The translations under genes and the position numbers were made by a program. Under the pieces are notes generated by a model. It was not told the DNA's origin. It saw nothing but the letters and a program-made list of their open reading frames with translations, and made no database searches. A stretch of DNA of 6,203 nucleotides from Jeotgalicoccus sp036782755 (lineage in GTDB: Bacteria > Bacillota > Bacilli > Staphylococcales > Salinicoccaceae): the NCBI GenBank assembly GCA_036782755.1, contig DAIPYL010000074.1, forward strand, positions 1 through 6,203. The letters run 5' to 3'. This document shows, piece by piece, positions 1 through 5,365 of the stretch (within the stretch, counting starts at the first letter, position 1; every line of letters begins with the position of its first letter).

Positions 1-14
1 TTTGATATATAGAG

Positions 15-50
15 AAACTCCTGCATGCTTAACAGCAGGCAGGAGTTTTT
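15..50. terminator. Bidirectional intrinsic terminator downstream of maf
   Basis: A 10-bp perfect stem pairs 15-24 with 39-48. Inside it a further 4-bp stem (26-29 with 34-37) closes a TAAC loop. On the plus strand it runs into five Ts (46-50), so it should best terminate a plus-strand gene lying left of the window. On the minus strand it starts just after the maf stop and has a weaker TTTCTCT tail, so it can also end maf. That gene ends are convergent here is inferred. Confidence 0.85.
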
Positions 51-606
51 AAATACCGTATTTTTTTAAAGCTCTGTAAACTTTAGAAAGTGGCAGACCG
101 ACCACGGTATTGTAATCGCCTTTTATCTCTTTAACGAATACAGCTCCAAAGCTCTGAATACCGTAACCGCCGGCTTTGTCATAAGGTTCATCGGTGTTAA
201 TATATGCTTCTATTTCATCATCCGTCAGCTCGTAAAAAGTGACTTCAGTGCGGTCCGAAATAATTTCCTCAAAGCCTCTTGACTTTAATATGACACCGGA
301 GTACACTTCATGAGTGCTTCCGGATAAAGCCTTAATCATTTGACGTGCATCTTCAACTGTGGCCGGCTTTTCATAGATAATATTATTGTGACTGACAACT
401 GTGTCACAGGTTAACAGGACGGAATTATCGTCCACCGTCAGAACCGACGATTTCAACCTGGCAGTTTCAATTACTTTTGTTTCAGGATCGCTGCTCGTAA
501 TCTGTTTTTCATCAGCATCTGGAATAAGGATTTCATAATCCAGACCGGCCTGCGAAAGAAGTTCGCGGCGTCTTGGCGACTGGGAACCAAGTATAAGTTT
601 CATCAT
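49..606 (-). CDS. maf: Maf-family nucleoside triphosphate pyrophosphatase (dTTP/UTP type)
   Basis: Maf proteins are cytoplasmic house-cleaning enzymes that hydrolyse non-canonical or excess dTTP/UTP to the monophosphate and pyrophosphate. Overexpression in Bacillus blocks septation. The 185-residue product matches the usual length of about 190. Visible landmarks are the N-terminal SQSPRRRELL segment, the LTCDTVV motif with the catalytic Asp, EKPATVEDARQM, and the C-terminal DEPYDKAGGYGIQ block. That last block is typical of the YhdE/Maf dTTP/UTP subgroup rather than the YceF m7GTP subgroup. The frame stays open upstream to 717, but that extension has no homology-like features. A GGAGG at 613-617 lies 6 nt before ATG 606 and 9 nt before ATG 603, so the start is one of these adjacent codons (185 or 184 aa). 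The gene is monocistronic in this window and divergent from the gene at 792. Confidence 0.93.
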   Translation of the reverse strand: MMKLILGSQSPRRRELLSQAGLDYEILIPDADEKQITSSDPETKVIETARLKSSVLTVDDNSVLLTCDTVVSHNNIIYEKPATVEDARQMIKALSGSTHEVYSGVILKSRGFEEIISDRTEVTFYELTDDEIEAYINTDEPYDKAGGYGIQSFGAVFVKEIKGDYNTVVGLPLSKVYRALKKYGI

Positions 607-650
607 ATAATACCTCCGGTGCAGAAATTGGTTAAAGATACTCATATACG

Positions 651-678
651 TTGTCTTTAACCGTAAAAACGTTATAAT
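651..678 (+). promoter_or_regulatory. Probable sigma-A promoter for the DUF6176-like gene
   Basis: A TTGTCT hexamer (651-656, 4 of 6 to consensus) is separated by 16 bp from a perfect TATAAT (673-678). Transcription would start near 685 and give a leader of about 105 nt before the ATG at 792. No equally good promoter was found for the divergent maf gene. Confidence 0.55.
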
Positions 679-747
679 GACGTTACAGCAAGTTATTCTA
701 AATAAGATGCTTAACATACATATAAACTAATTAATTTTAATAATACA

Positions 748-760
748 TAGGTTAAACCTA
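748..760. promoter_or_regulatory. 13-bp perfect palindrome in the 5' leader
   Basis: The sequence TAGGTTAAACCTA is a perfect 6-1-6 inverted repeat between the probable promoter (651-678) and the start codon at 792. It could be an operator or chance in AT-rich DNA. I do not recognise a regulator for it. Confidence 0.25.
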
Positions 761-791
761 AATAGATAGTCGTTTTATGAGGGGAGCAATC

Positions 792-1148
792 ATGAGAGTA
801 GAATTGACGAAGTACAGAGTTAAAGAAGGCAAAAGCAAGCTGGTAGATGAGTGGGTAGAGTATATGCATAATCATATGGATGATGTTCTCATGAACCTTG
901 AAGGCGAAAAAATGTTCGTTGAAACAATCTTCCGCGAAGCATTTAATGAGGTAGAGTACTTATACTGGTACAGCGTTCAGGATGATGTTCAATCAGATGA
1001 CACTGTTTCGAAAGCTGACCTGGATGAAAAGCATCTGGAATATTGGGAAAAGTGTATTGATAAAACGTTCAGACCTGAAGATATGAAAGCTGAAATCGTA
1101 ATGATACCTGAGCGTATCAAACGTGCGATGAAATATAATAACGATTAA
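792..1148 (+). CDS. Small DUF6176-like protein of unknown function
   Basis: The product is a 118-residue acidic cytoplasmic protein with no signal peptide or membrane segment. It begins MRVELTKYRVKEGK, contains an EKMFVETIFRE segment and an aromatic EYLYWYSVQDD strand, and ends in a basic helix (ERIKRAMKYNND). The pattern of strands and helices resembles small ferredoxin-like-fold (dimeric alpha/beta barrel) proteins. From memory it fits the DUF6176 group of Bacillota, whose function is not known; no catalytic motif is evident. An ATG at 777 is in frame, but GAGGGGAG at 779-786 lies 5 nt before ATG 792 and overlaps the earlier start, so 792 is preferred. It has its own probable promoter and a strong terminator, so it is likely monocistronic. 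Confidence 0.75.
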   Translation: MRVELTKYRVKEGKSKLVDEWVEYMHNHMDDVLMNLEGEKMFVETIFREAFNEVEYLYWYSVQDDVQSDDTVSKADLDEKHLEYWEKCIDKTFRPEDMKAEIVMIPERIKRAMKYNND

Positions 1149-1183
1149 AAAGGCACCCCGCCGGGGGATGCCTTTTATTTTTT
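1147..1183. terminator. Bidirectional intrinsic terminator between convergent genes
   Basis: The stem pairs 1148-1155 (AAAAGGCA) with 1169-1176 (TGCCTTTT) and is extended inward by CCC/GGG pairs (1157-1159 with 1165-1167). A T-rich tail runs to 1183 on the plus strand, and five As (1147-1151) give a U tail on the minus strand. It overlaps the stop codon of the gene ending at 1148. It can also terminate the minus-strand ABC-F transcript, whose stop is at 1280. Confidence 0.9.
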
Positions 1184-1203
1184 GATTTGGATTTTAATTT
1201 TAA

Positions 1204-1275
1204 GTCCGGTTAACAATAGCGGTTTCCTGTTGTGAATCGAAGGTGTCCGGTTAACAACAGCCTCTTCCGCGTTGT
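1204..1275. repeat. Two tandem imperfect repeats, each able to form a hairpin
   Basis: A 17-bp segment GTCCGGTTAACAAYAGC occurs at 1204-1220 and again at 1245-1261, with one difference and a 41-bp period. In both copies the segment runs into a hairpin with a 7-nt loop. Copy 1 pairs 1213-1219 with 1227-1233, including one T-G wobble. Copy 2 pairs 1254-1258 plus 1260-1261 with 1269-1275, leaving one bulged A. The loop sequences differ while the stems persist. The pair lies between the ABC-F stop codon and the terminator, so it would be in the 3' untranslated part of that mRNA. There is no U tract, so these are not ordinary terminators. I do not recognise the family. Confidence 0.6.
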
Positions 1276-1279
1276 CATT

Positions 1280-2782
1280 TTAACTCTTATCAATATCATT
1301 TTTCTGTTTAATCAGTTGTTCGAACTCTTCTTCCAGCTCCGGAGTGGAACCGTCGGACAGTTCGCTGAGTACACGAGTGATTTGCGTTTCCAACACCATG
1401 AGTTCATCTTTTTCAGTATTTCTTGGTGCCGGTGCATCCGGATTAACGAGTTTCCGATTTTGAATGTCGTACGAAACTGAAGTGATACTTTCACGGAATC
1501 GTTTGTCGTGTGAAACTAAAATAATCATTCCTGGATAACTTTTGAGCATTTCTTCGAGTGCTTCGATTGAATGTACATCAAGGAAGTTAGTCGGTTCATC
1601 GAGAATCAGCATCTGACTGTTTGACATAAGCAGTTTCACCAGCTGAACTTTAACGCGCTCACCACCACTGATTACAGTTACTTTTTTATGAACTTCATCT
1701 GCTTTAATATTTAAGCGGGCAAGGGCGGTTCTGACAGTTGTTTCATCGTAACTGCTGGTGGATTGAATGTTGTCAAGAATACTCGAATTTAAATCGAGTG
1801 ATTCAAGCTGCTGATAAAAATAGCCGATTGCTAGAGTGGATTTTTCATACTTATTATAAATATAATTCAGCAGTGTTGTTTTACCTGAACCGTTTGTTCC
1901 GGTGATGCTCACCTTGTCTGTTGCTTTTAAATAGAGTGAAGCATCTTTTACCAGTATTTTTTCTTCTCTCGCTATGTTTTCACGTTCAAGCCGGATAACT
2001 GTTTTACCGCCGAGCTTCTCCACATCCTGAGAATAGAAAATCACTTTTTTTTCTTCTTCGGGCTTATCTTTCTCTTCAAGCTGATTCAGACGTGTCTTCA
2101 TTGAACTACTCACTTTATCGAGTTTTTTCTGCATTTTATTAAAGTAAGGTGTTTCTTTAGTGACATAACGTTTTGTTTCTTTGTCATAAATTTTGTTGGA
2201 CAGGGCTGCCTGTTTCGATTTGTTTTCCGCTGCCTTCTCCAGATGTTCTTTCTCGCGGATATACTTATCGTACTCAGCTTGTTCACGCTGTCTGTTATGT
2301 GCTTCAATTTCTTTATAACGTGTGTAGTTTCCCGGGTAGATAACAATTTCAGTATCTTCCACCGCCCATATTTCATCTGCAATTTGATCGAGAAAATCGC
2401 GGTCATGTGATGCGATGATTTTTATTGCTTTCTTTTTCTTCAGCTCATTAAGGAGCCATGCTGCGTTTGTTTCATCGAGGTGAGTTGTCGGCTCATCCAG
2501 TAAAATAATTCCGCCGGAATTATTTAAATCCTGCTGCAGATAAACTTTTGTCGTCTCTCCGCCGCTTTTTTCCATATCGCTATTTTTCAGCTGCGGAATA
2601 TAATTGATCCGGTGGTTGGTATACAGAGTGTCGTTCTCAACAATGTGTTTCAGCAGGGTAGTTTTACCGCTGCCGTTGCGGCCGATCAGACCAATTGTTT
2701 TGTAATCCTGTACAGTGATGTTATCAATCGATATAATTGTTTCGCCGTTAATCTCTAAATTAATATCATTAAGATTCATCAT
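1280..2782 (-). CDS. Vga-type antibiotic-resistance ABC-F ATPase (ribosome protection)
   Basis: ABC-F proteins have two ATPase domains and no membrane segments. The resistance members bind the ribosomal E site and dislodge drugs acting at the peptidyl transferase centre. In this 500-aa product domain 1 has Walker A GRNGSGKTT (34-42), signature SGGE (73-76), Walker B LLDEP (94-98) and H-loop SHD (125-127). A charged interdomain linker spans about 155-245. Domain 2 has GTNGSGKTT (295-303), SGGER (372-376), LILDEP (392-397) and SHD (424-426). A 45-residue C-terminal extension follows. The short Walker A to signature distance in domain 1 and the extension (ETQITRVLSELS, then ELEEEFEQLI) closely resemble Vga(A) as I remember it. 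The frame is open to a TTG at 2824, but that part encodes the terminator hairpin. GAGG at 2793-2796, 9 nt before ATG 2782, favours 2782 (or the adjacent ATG at 2779). Pleuromutilin/lincosamide/streptogramin A is the likely spectrum, not shown. Confidence 0.9.
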   Translation of the reverse strand: MMNLNDINLEINGETIISIDNITVQDYKTIGLIGRNGSGKTTLLKHIVENDTLYTNHRINYIPQLKNSDMEKSGGETTKVYLQQDLNNSGGIILLDEPTTHLDETNAAWLLNELKKKKAIKIIASHDRDFLDQIADEIWAVEDTEIVIYPGNYTRYKEIEAHNRQREQAEYDKYIREKEHLEKAAENKSKQAALSNKIYDKETKRYVTKETPYFNKMQKKLDKVSSSMKTRLNQLEEKDKPEEEKKVIFYSQDVEKLGGKTVIRLERENIAREEKILVKDASLYLKATDKVSITGTNGSGKTTLLNYIYNKYEKSTLAIGYFYQQLESLDLNSSILDNIQSTSSYDETTVRTALARLNIKADEVHKKVTVISGGERVKVQLVKLLMSNSQMLILDEPTNFLDVHSIEALEEMLKSYPGMIILVSHDKRFRESITSVSYDIQNRKLVNPDAPAPRNTEKDELMVLETQITRVLSELSDGSTPELEEEFEQLIKQKNDIDKS

Positions 2783-2816
2783 AAAAAATAGCCTCATTTC
2801 GTTGTCGAAATAAGGC
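2783..2816 (-). terminator. Leader intrinsic terminator (attenuator) abutting the ABC-F start
   Basis: On the minus strand an 11-bp stem pairs 2806-2816 with 2791-2801, with one G-U pair and an ACAA loop. One intervening UA is followed by six Us (2783-2788) that directly abut ATG 2782. The 3' arm contains the GAGG (2793-2796) that is the only Shine-Dalgarno candidate for the ABC-F gene. The hairpin should therefore both stop transcription before the gene and hide its ribosome site. A terminator placed upstream of a coding start, with no gene ending there, is the signature of attenuation. Confidence 0.85.
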
Positions 2817-2984
2817 CTCACCAAGTATAATACAAAATATACAAACTGCTCTCCCGTAAACTAAGAGGGAGCAGCATAGTAGTATATAATTATATATTAT
2901 AAATGAACTGCAGAGATTACCCTATTTCGACATAATTTTTCGCATGATAAAAAGACGTGAATATGTCATAAGAAAAAGGATAAT

Positions 2985-2993
2985 TTACTTCAT
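2985..2993 (-). CDS. Possible two-codon leader reading frame (Met-Lys-stop)
   Basis: The minus strand reads ATG AAG TAA at 2993-2985. A strong Shine-Dalgarno, GAGGTGA (3011-3005), lies upstream, with 11 nt between its last base and the ATG. This is longer than ideal; a weaker AGGA sits closer. The frame falls in the internal loop between helices P1 and P2. A minimal reading frame of this kind could position a drug-bound initiating ribosome over P1. No other start codon fits the ribosome site better. Translation is unproven. Confidence 0.35.
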   Translation of the reverse strand: MK

Positions 2994-3032
2994 TGTCCTG
3001 CAGTTCACCTCGCACGTGTATTTGTTACTTAC

Positions 3033-3061
3033 AATATAAAGCACAAAAGAATAATTTGCAA
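3033..3061 (-). promoter_or_regulatory. Sigma-A promoter of the ABC-F leader transcript
   Basis: On the minus strand TTGCAA (3056-3061, 4 of 6 to consensus) is followed by a 17-bp spacer and TATATT (3033-3038, 5 of 6). The predicted start is near 3026, about 245 nt before the ABC-F ATG. The -35 lies only 17 bp before the queG start codon on the opposite strand. Confidence 0.65.
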
Positions 3062-3078
3062 ATAAAGGGTGGGGAATT

Positions 3079-4086
3079 ATGGACCGTCATGAATTTAAAA
3101 AACGCGTAATTGAATATGCAGAGACTATCGGTATCGATGATATCGGATTTACGACGGCTGAACCGTTCACTGAGTTTAAAGCGAAACTTATTGATTACTA
3201 TAAAAACGGCTATGAGTCGGGATTTGAGACCGGCACAATTGAAGAACGGACGAATCCTAAAGCAAGTCTGCCGAATGCACAGAGTATTATCTCGATTGCG
3301 GTCGGNNNNNNNNNNNNNNNNNNNNNNNNNNNNNNNNNNNNNNNNNNNNNNNNNNNNNNNNNNNNNNNNNNNNNNNNNNNNNNNNNNNNNNNNNNNNNNN
3401 NNNNNTTTACCGGAAAAAATGGATTTATCATCAACCCGAAACTTGGCACATATACCTATCTCGGTGAAATGATAGTAAGCTATCCGTTTCCGGCAGATGA
3501 AGAGCTGCTCGACTCATGCGGAGACTGCAACATCTGTGTGGACCGTTGCCCTACAGGCGCGCTTGTTGGGAACGGGCAGGTTGATTCGAAGAAATGTATT
3601 TCTTTCCTGACACAGACCAAAGGCTTTATGCCGGTCGAATACCGTTCTAAAATCGGCAACAGACTGTACGGCTGTGATACTTGCCAGCAGGTGTGCCCGA
3701 GAAACAAAGGCATAAATACTGAACATCACGAAGATATTGTCCTCGAACCGGAAATTCTAAAACCCGAACTGACAGGACTGCTGCAAATATCCAACAAAGA
3801 ATTTAAAGAAATATACGGACATCTTGCAGGTGTTTGGCGCGGTAAAAAACCAATCCAGCGCAACGCAATAATTGCACTTGCTCACTTTAAAGAAGAGAGC
3901 GCAATTGATATACTTAAAACTGTTGCCGAAACGGATGTACGTCCGGTCATTAAAGGCACTGCCTACTGGGCAATCGGACAGATTGCAGGAGACGGGGCAC
4001 TGGATTATATTTATGAACGTTACGGCATTGAAACAGATGACGATGTAAAAAAAGAAATGCTTATGGGAATCCAGGAAGCTAGCTAG
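3079..4086 (+). CDS. queG: Epoxyqueuosine reductase QueG, interrupted by an assembly gap
   Basis: QueG is a cobalamin- and [4Fe-4S]-dependent enzyme. It reduces epoxyqueuosine to queuosine at wobble position 34 of GUN-anticodon tRNAs, the last step of queuosine synthesis. As assembled the product is 335 residues, of which about 34 (76-109) are unknown. Visible parts are the N-terminal domain (EERTNPKASLPNAQSIISIAV), the segment FTGKNGFIINPKLGTYTYLGE, and a first cluster motif CGDCNICVDRCP (147-158). These are followed by KKCISFLTQTKGF, a second cluster motif CDTCQQVCP (199-207), and a C-terminal HEAT-like region (about 250-335). Family members usually have about 370-390 residues, so the true missing stretch is probably longer than 100 bases. 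The catalytic Asp is expected inside it. The ribosome site is a modest GGGTGGGG (3067-3074), 4 nt before the ATG. It is the first gene of a queG-trmL-nfrA operon. No convincing promoter was seen for it. Confidence 0.93.
   Translation: MDRHEFKKRVIEYAETIGIDDIGFTTAEPFTEFKAKLIDYYKNGYESGFETGTIEERTNPKASLPNAQSIISIAVXXXXXXXXXXXXXXXXXXXXXXXXXXXXXXXXXXFTGKNGFIINPKLGTYTYLGEMIVSYPFPADEELLDSCGDCNICVDRCPTGALVGNGQVDSKKCISFLTQTKGFMPVEYRSKIGNRLYGCDTCQQVCPRNKGINTEHHEDIVLEPEILKPELTGLLQISNKEFKEIYGHLAGVWRGKKPIQRNAIIALAHFKEESAIDILKTVAETDVRPVIKGTAYWAIGQIAGDGALDYIYERYGIETDDDVKKEMLMGIQEAS
3306..3405. other. Assembly gap of exactly 100 Ns inside queG
   Basis: The run of 100 unknown bases is the size commonly used for a gap of unknown length. 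The flanking frames agree when 100 is used, which has a one-in-three chance. The short length of queG compared with its family suggests the real gap is larger. Confidence 0.97.
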
Positions 4087-4102
4087 GAAGAAGGAAATAT
4101 TA

Positions 4103-4570
4103 ATGAATCACGTTGTACTTTATCAGCCGGAAATACCGCAAAACACAGGGAACATCGCAAGAACATGTGTCGCAACAGGCACGCCGCTGCATCTGATTAA
4201 ACCTTATGGATTCAGCCTTGAGGACAAGTATGTAAAACGTGCAGGTCTCGATTACTGGAAAGACCTTGAGCTGTATGAATATGAAACGATAGAAGAGTTC
4301 TTTGAAAAGAACAAAGGCAATTATTATATGATTTCTAAATTTGGTAAAAAGAACTTTACGGATATGGATTACAGCAATTCTGATGAAACACATTACTTCA
4401 TCTTTGGCCGTGAAACTAAAGGCTTGCCGGACTGGCTGAAAGATGAGTACGAAGAGTCACTGATGAGAATTCCGATGACTGACAAGGTACGTTCGCTGAA
4501 TTTATCGAACACTGTCGGTATACTGGTATATGAGGCATTAAGACAGCAGGAGTATCCTGGACTGAAATAG
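4103..4570 (+). CDS. trmL: tRNA (cytidine/uridine-34-2'-O)-methyltransferase TrmL (CspR/YibK family)
   Basis: TrmL is a SPOUT-fold, SAM-dependent enzyme that methylates the ribose of the wobble base in certain leucine tRNAs and works as a homodimer. The 155-residue length is normal for this minimal SPOUT protein, which lacks an added RNA-binding domain. The hallmarks are present: LYQPEIPQNTGNIART at the N terminus (6-21), FIFGRETKGLP (99-109), and the trefoil-knot SAM site RIPM followed by VRSLNLSNTVGILVYEALRQ. The start has a good ribosome site (AAGAAGGAAAT) and lies 16 nt after the queG stop. It is almost certainly co-transcribed with queG, which acts on the same tRNA position. Its TAG stop overlaps the ribosome site of the next gene, suggesting translational coupling. 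Confidence 0.95.
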   Translation: MNHVVLYQPEIPQNTGNIARTCVATGTPLHLIKPYGFSLEDKYVKRAGLDYWKDLELYEYETIEEFFEKNKGNYYMISKFGKKNFTDMDYSNSDETHYFIFGRETKGLPDWLKDEYEESLMRIPMTDKVRSLNLSNTVGILVYEALRQQEYPGLK

Positions 4571-4582
4571 GAGGAATTTTTG

Positions 4583-5320
4583 ATGAATGATGTTATAAAA
4601 TTATTAAATAATCACCGGTCTTTAAGAAAGTTTACTGATGAAAAACTATCTGATGAAACAATCAGAACACTTGTAGGTGCTGCACAAAGTGCAAGTACAT
4701 CAAGTTATGTACAAGCTTATTCAATTATGGGTGTTACAGATCCGGAGAAGAAAAAAGCGCTGCGTGAAATCAGTACGCAGAGTTATGTGGAACACAACGG
4801 TCATCTGTTTGTTTTTGTGGTGGATTTTTATCGTCATAAGGAACTGGCTGAACAGGCAGACGAAGAAATTTCATACGATAAAACAGAAAACCTGATTGTC
4901 GGTGTTGTGGATGCGAGTCTTGCAGCTCAGAACATGGCGGTTGCTGCCGAGAGCATGGGACTTGGAATCTGCTATATTGGTTCACTGCGCAATGATATTA
5001 AAAAAGCCGGAGAAATTTTAGGACTGCCGGAAGGTGCATTTGTACTGTTCGGTATGGTTGCAGGGTATCCGAAAGATGAAGGATCGCAGAAAGAAAGACT
5101 GCCATTTGAAGCGGTATATCACGAAAACACATACCAGAGAATCGATGAAGTTCAGAGTGATATCGATGCATACGATCAGCGTATCAGCGACTATTACAGC
5201 GAGCGCACTGACGGCAAGCGCGACGATAAGTGGAGCGAGCAGATTATCAGCATGCTGAGCAAGAAACAGCGTCTCGATGTAGACACAGTATTAAAAGAAC
5301 AAGGCTTTTTAGGACAGTAA
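4583..5320 (+). CDS. nfrA: NfrA-like NADPH-dependent flavin/nitroreductase
   Basis: This is a cytoplasmic FMN-containing oxidoreductase of the nitroreductase superfamily. NfrA enzymes use NADPH to reduce flavins, nitro-compounds and quinones and are linked to oxidative and disulfide stress. The 245 residues match NfrA (about 250). Typical features are the N-terminal FMN-binding HRSLRKF, then SASTSSYVQAYS, the central LIVGVVDASLAAQNMAVAAESMGLGICYIGSLRND segment (shown here only as its conserved block), GAFVLFGMVAGYP, and the C-terminal EAVYHENTY followed by a helical tail with AYDQRISDYYSER. AGGAGG (4569-4574) is 8 nt before ATG 4583, so this start is preferred over the in-frame TTG at 4580. 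The site overlaps the trmL stop, making this the third gene of the operon. A related staphylococcal nitroreductase, NtrA, has been tied to iron use; which subtype this is cannot be decided here. Confidence 0.87.
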   Translation: MNDVIKLLNNHRSLRKFTDEKLSDETIRTLVGAAQSASTSSYVQAYSIMGVTDPEKKKALREISTQSYVEHNGHLFVFVVDFYRHKELAEQADEEISYDKTENLIVGVVDASLAAQNMAVAAESMGLGICYIGSLRNDIKKAGEILGLPEGAFVLFGMVAGYPKDEGSQKERLPFEAVYHENTYQRIDEVQSDIDAYDQRISDYYSERTDGKRDDKWSEQIISMLSKKQRLDVDTVLKEQGFLGQ

Positions 5321-5324
5321 ATAT

Positions 5325-5365
5325 AAAAAACTCCCTGCAGAAGTTAATTCTGGAGGGAGTTTTTT
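5325..5365. terminator. Bidirectional intrinsic terminator between convergent genes
   Basis: The stem ACTCCCT (5330-5336) pairs with AGGGAGT (5354-5360). After one G-G mismatch, CAGAA (5338-5342) pairs with TTCTG (5348-5352) around a GTTAA loop. Six As precede it (5325-5330) and six Ts follow (5360-5365), so it works on both strands. It ends the queG-trmL-nfrA operon and the reductase gene whose TGA is at 5365-5367. Confidence 0.93.

Larger units (their letters stand above)
2783..3026 (-). ncRNA. Attenuator leader RNA of the ABC-F gene with mutually exclusive helices
   Basis: The leader runs from the predicted start near 3026 to the U tract. Helix P1 is a perfect 10-bp pairing of 2998-3007 with 2904-2913. 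Helix P2 pairs 2977-2984 with 2916-2923 (8 bp, one wobble). A further hairpin spans 2846-2874. The segment 2921-2931 (GUCGAAAUAGG) is complementary to the 5' arm of the terminator (2804-2815) over 11 pairs with one bulge, forming a candidate antiterminator. P2 ties up 2921-2923, and P1 encloses the antiterminator strand, so P1/P2 and the antiterminator should compete. The leader's strong Shine-Dalgarno lies partly inside P1. Ribosomes held there would open P1 and favour read-through. The pairings are seen in the sequence; the mechanism is inferred from known antibiotic-induced attenuation of other ABC-F genes. Confidence 0.7.

Noticed and set aside
607..717. N-terminal extension of Maf from 717.
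   Set aside because: Maf proteins begin near the SQSPRR motif, and GGAGG at 613-617 fits the ATG at 606 or 603.
1204..1275. STAR-type staphylococcal repeat or CRISPR array.
   Set aside because: The unit does not match the STAR consensus as I know it, and only two diverged copies exist, with no spacer regularity.
2783..2824. N-terminal extension of the ABC-F protein from a TTG at 2824.
   Set aside because: The stretch is exactly the terminator hairpin and U tract, lacks family resemblance, and the ATG at 2782 has a properly spaced ribosome site.
2846..2880. PreQ1-type riboswitch for queG on the plus strand.
   Set aside because: The hairpin here lacks the A-rich tail and loop sequence of known preQ1 classes and lies about 200 nt before queG. 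queG acts after preQ1 incorporation.
2881..2900. Internal promoters in the AT-rich stretch of the leader (two TATAAT-like hexamers).
   Set aside because: No acceptable -35 is found 16-18 bp upstream on the minus strand.
2918..2969. A short minus-strand frame starting ATG ACA TAT TCA and ending over the antiterminator strand.
   Set aside because: There is no Shine-Dalgarno within reach of its ATG codons; the upstream bases are pyrimidine-rich.
2917..3015. A 32-codon minus-strand frame in the ABC-F leader (GTG start at 3015).
   Set aside because: The GTG has no ribosome site in front of it, and the strong GAGGTGA falls inside the frame. The RNA helices explain the region better. It stays a weak alternative leader peptide.
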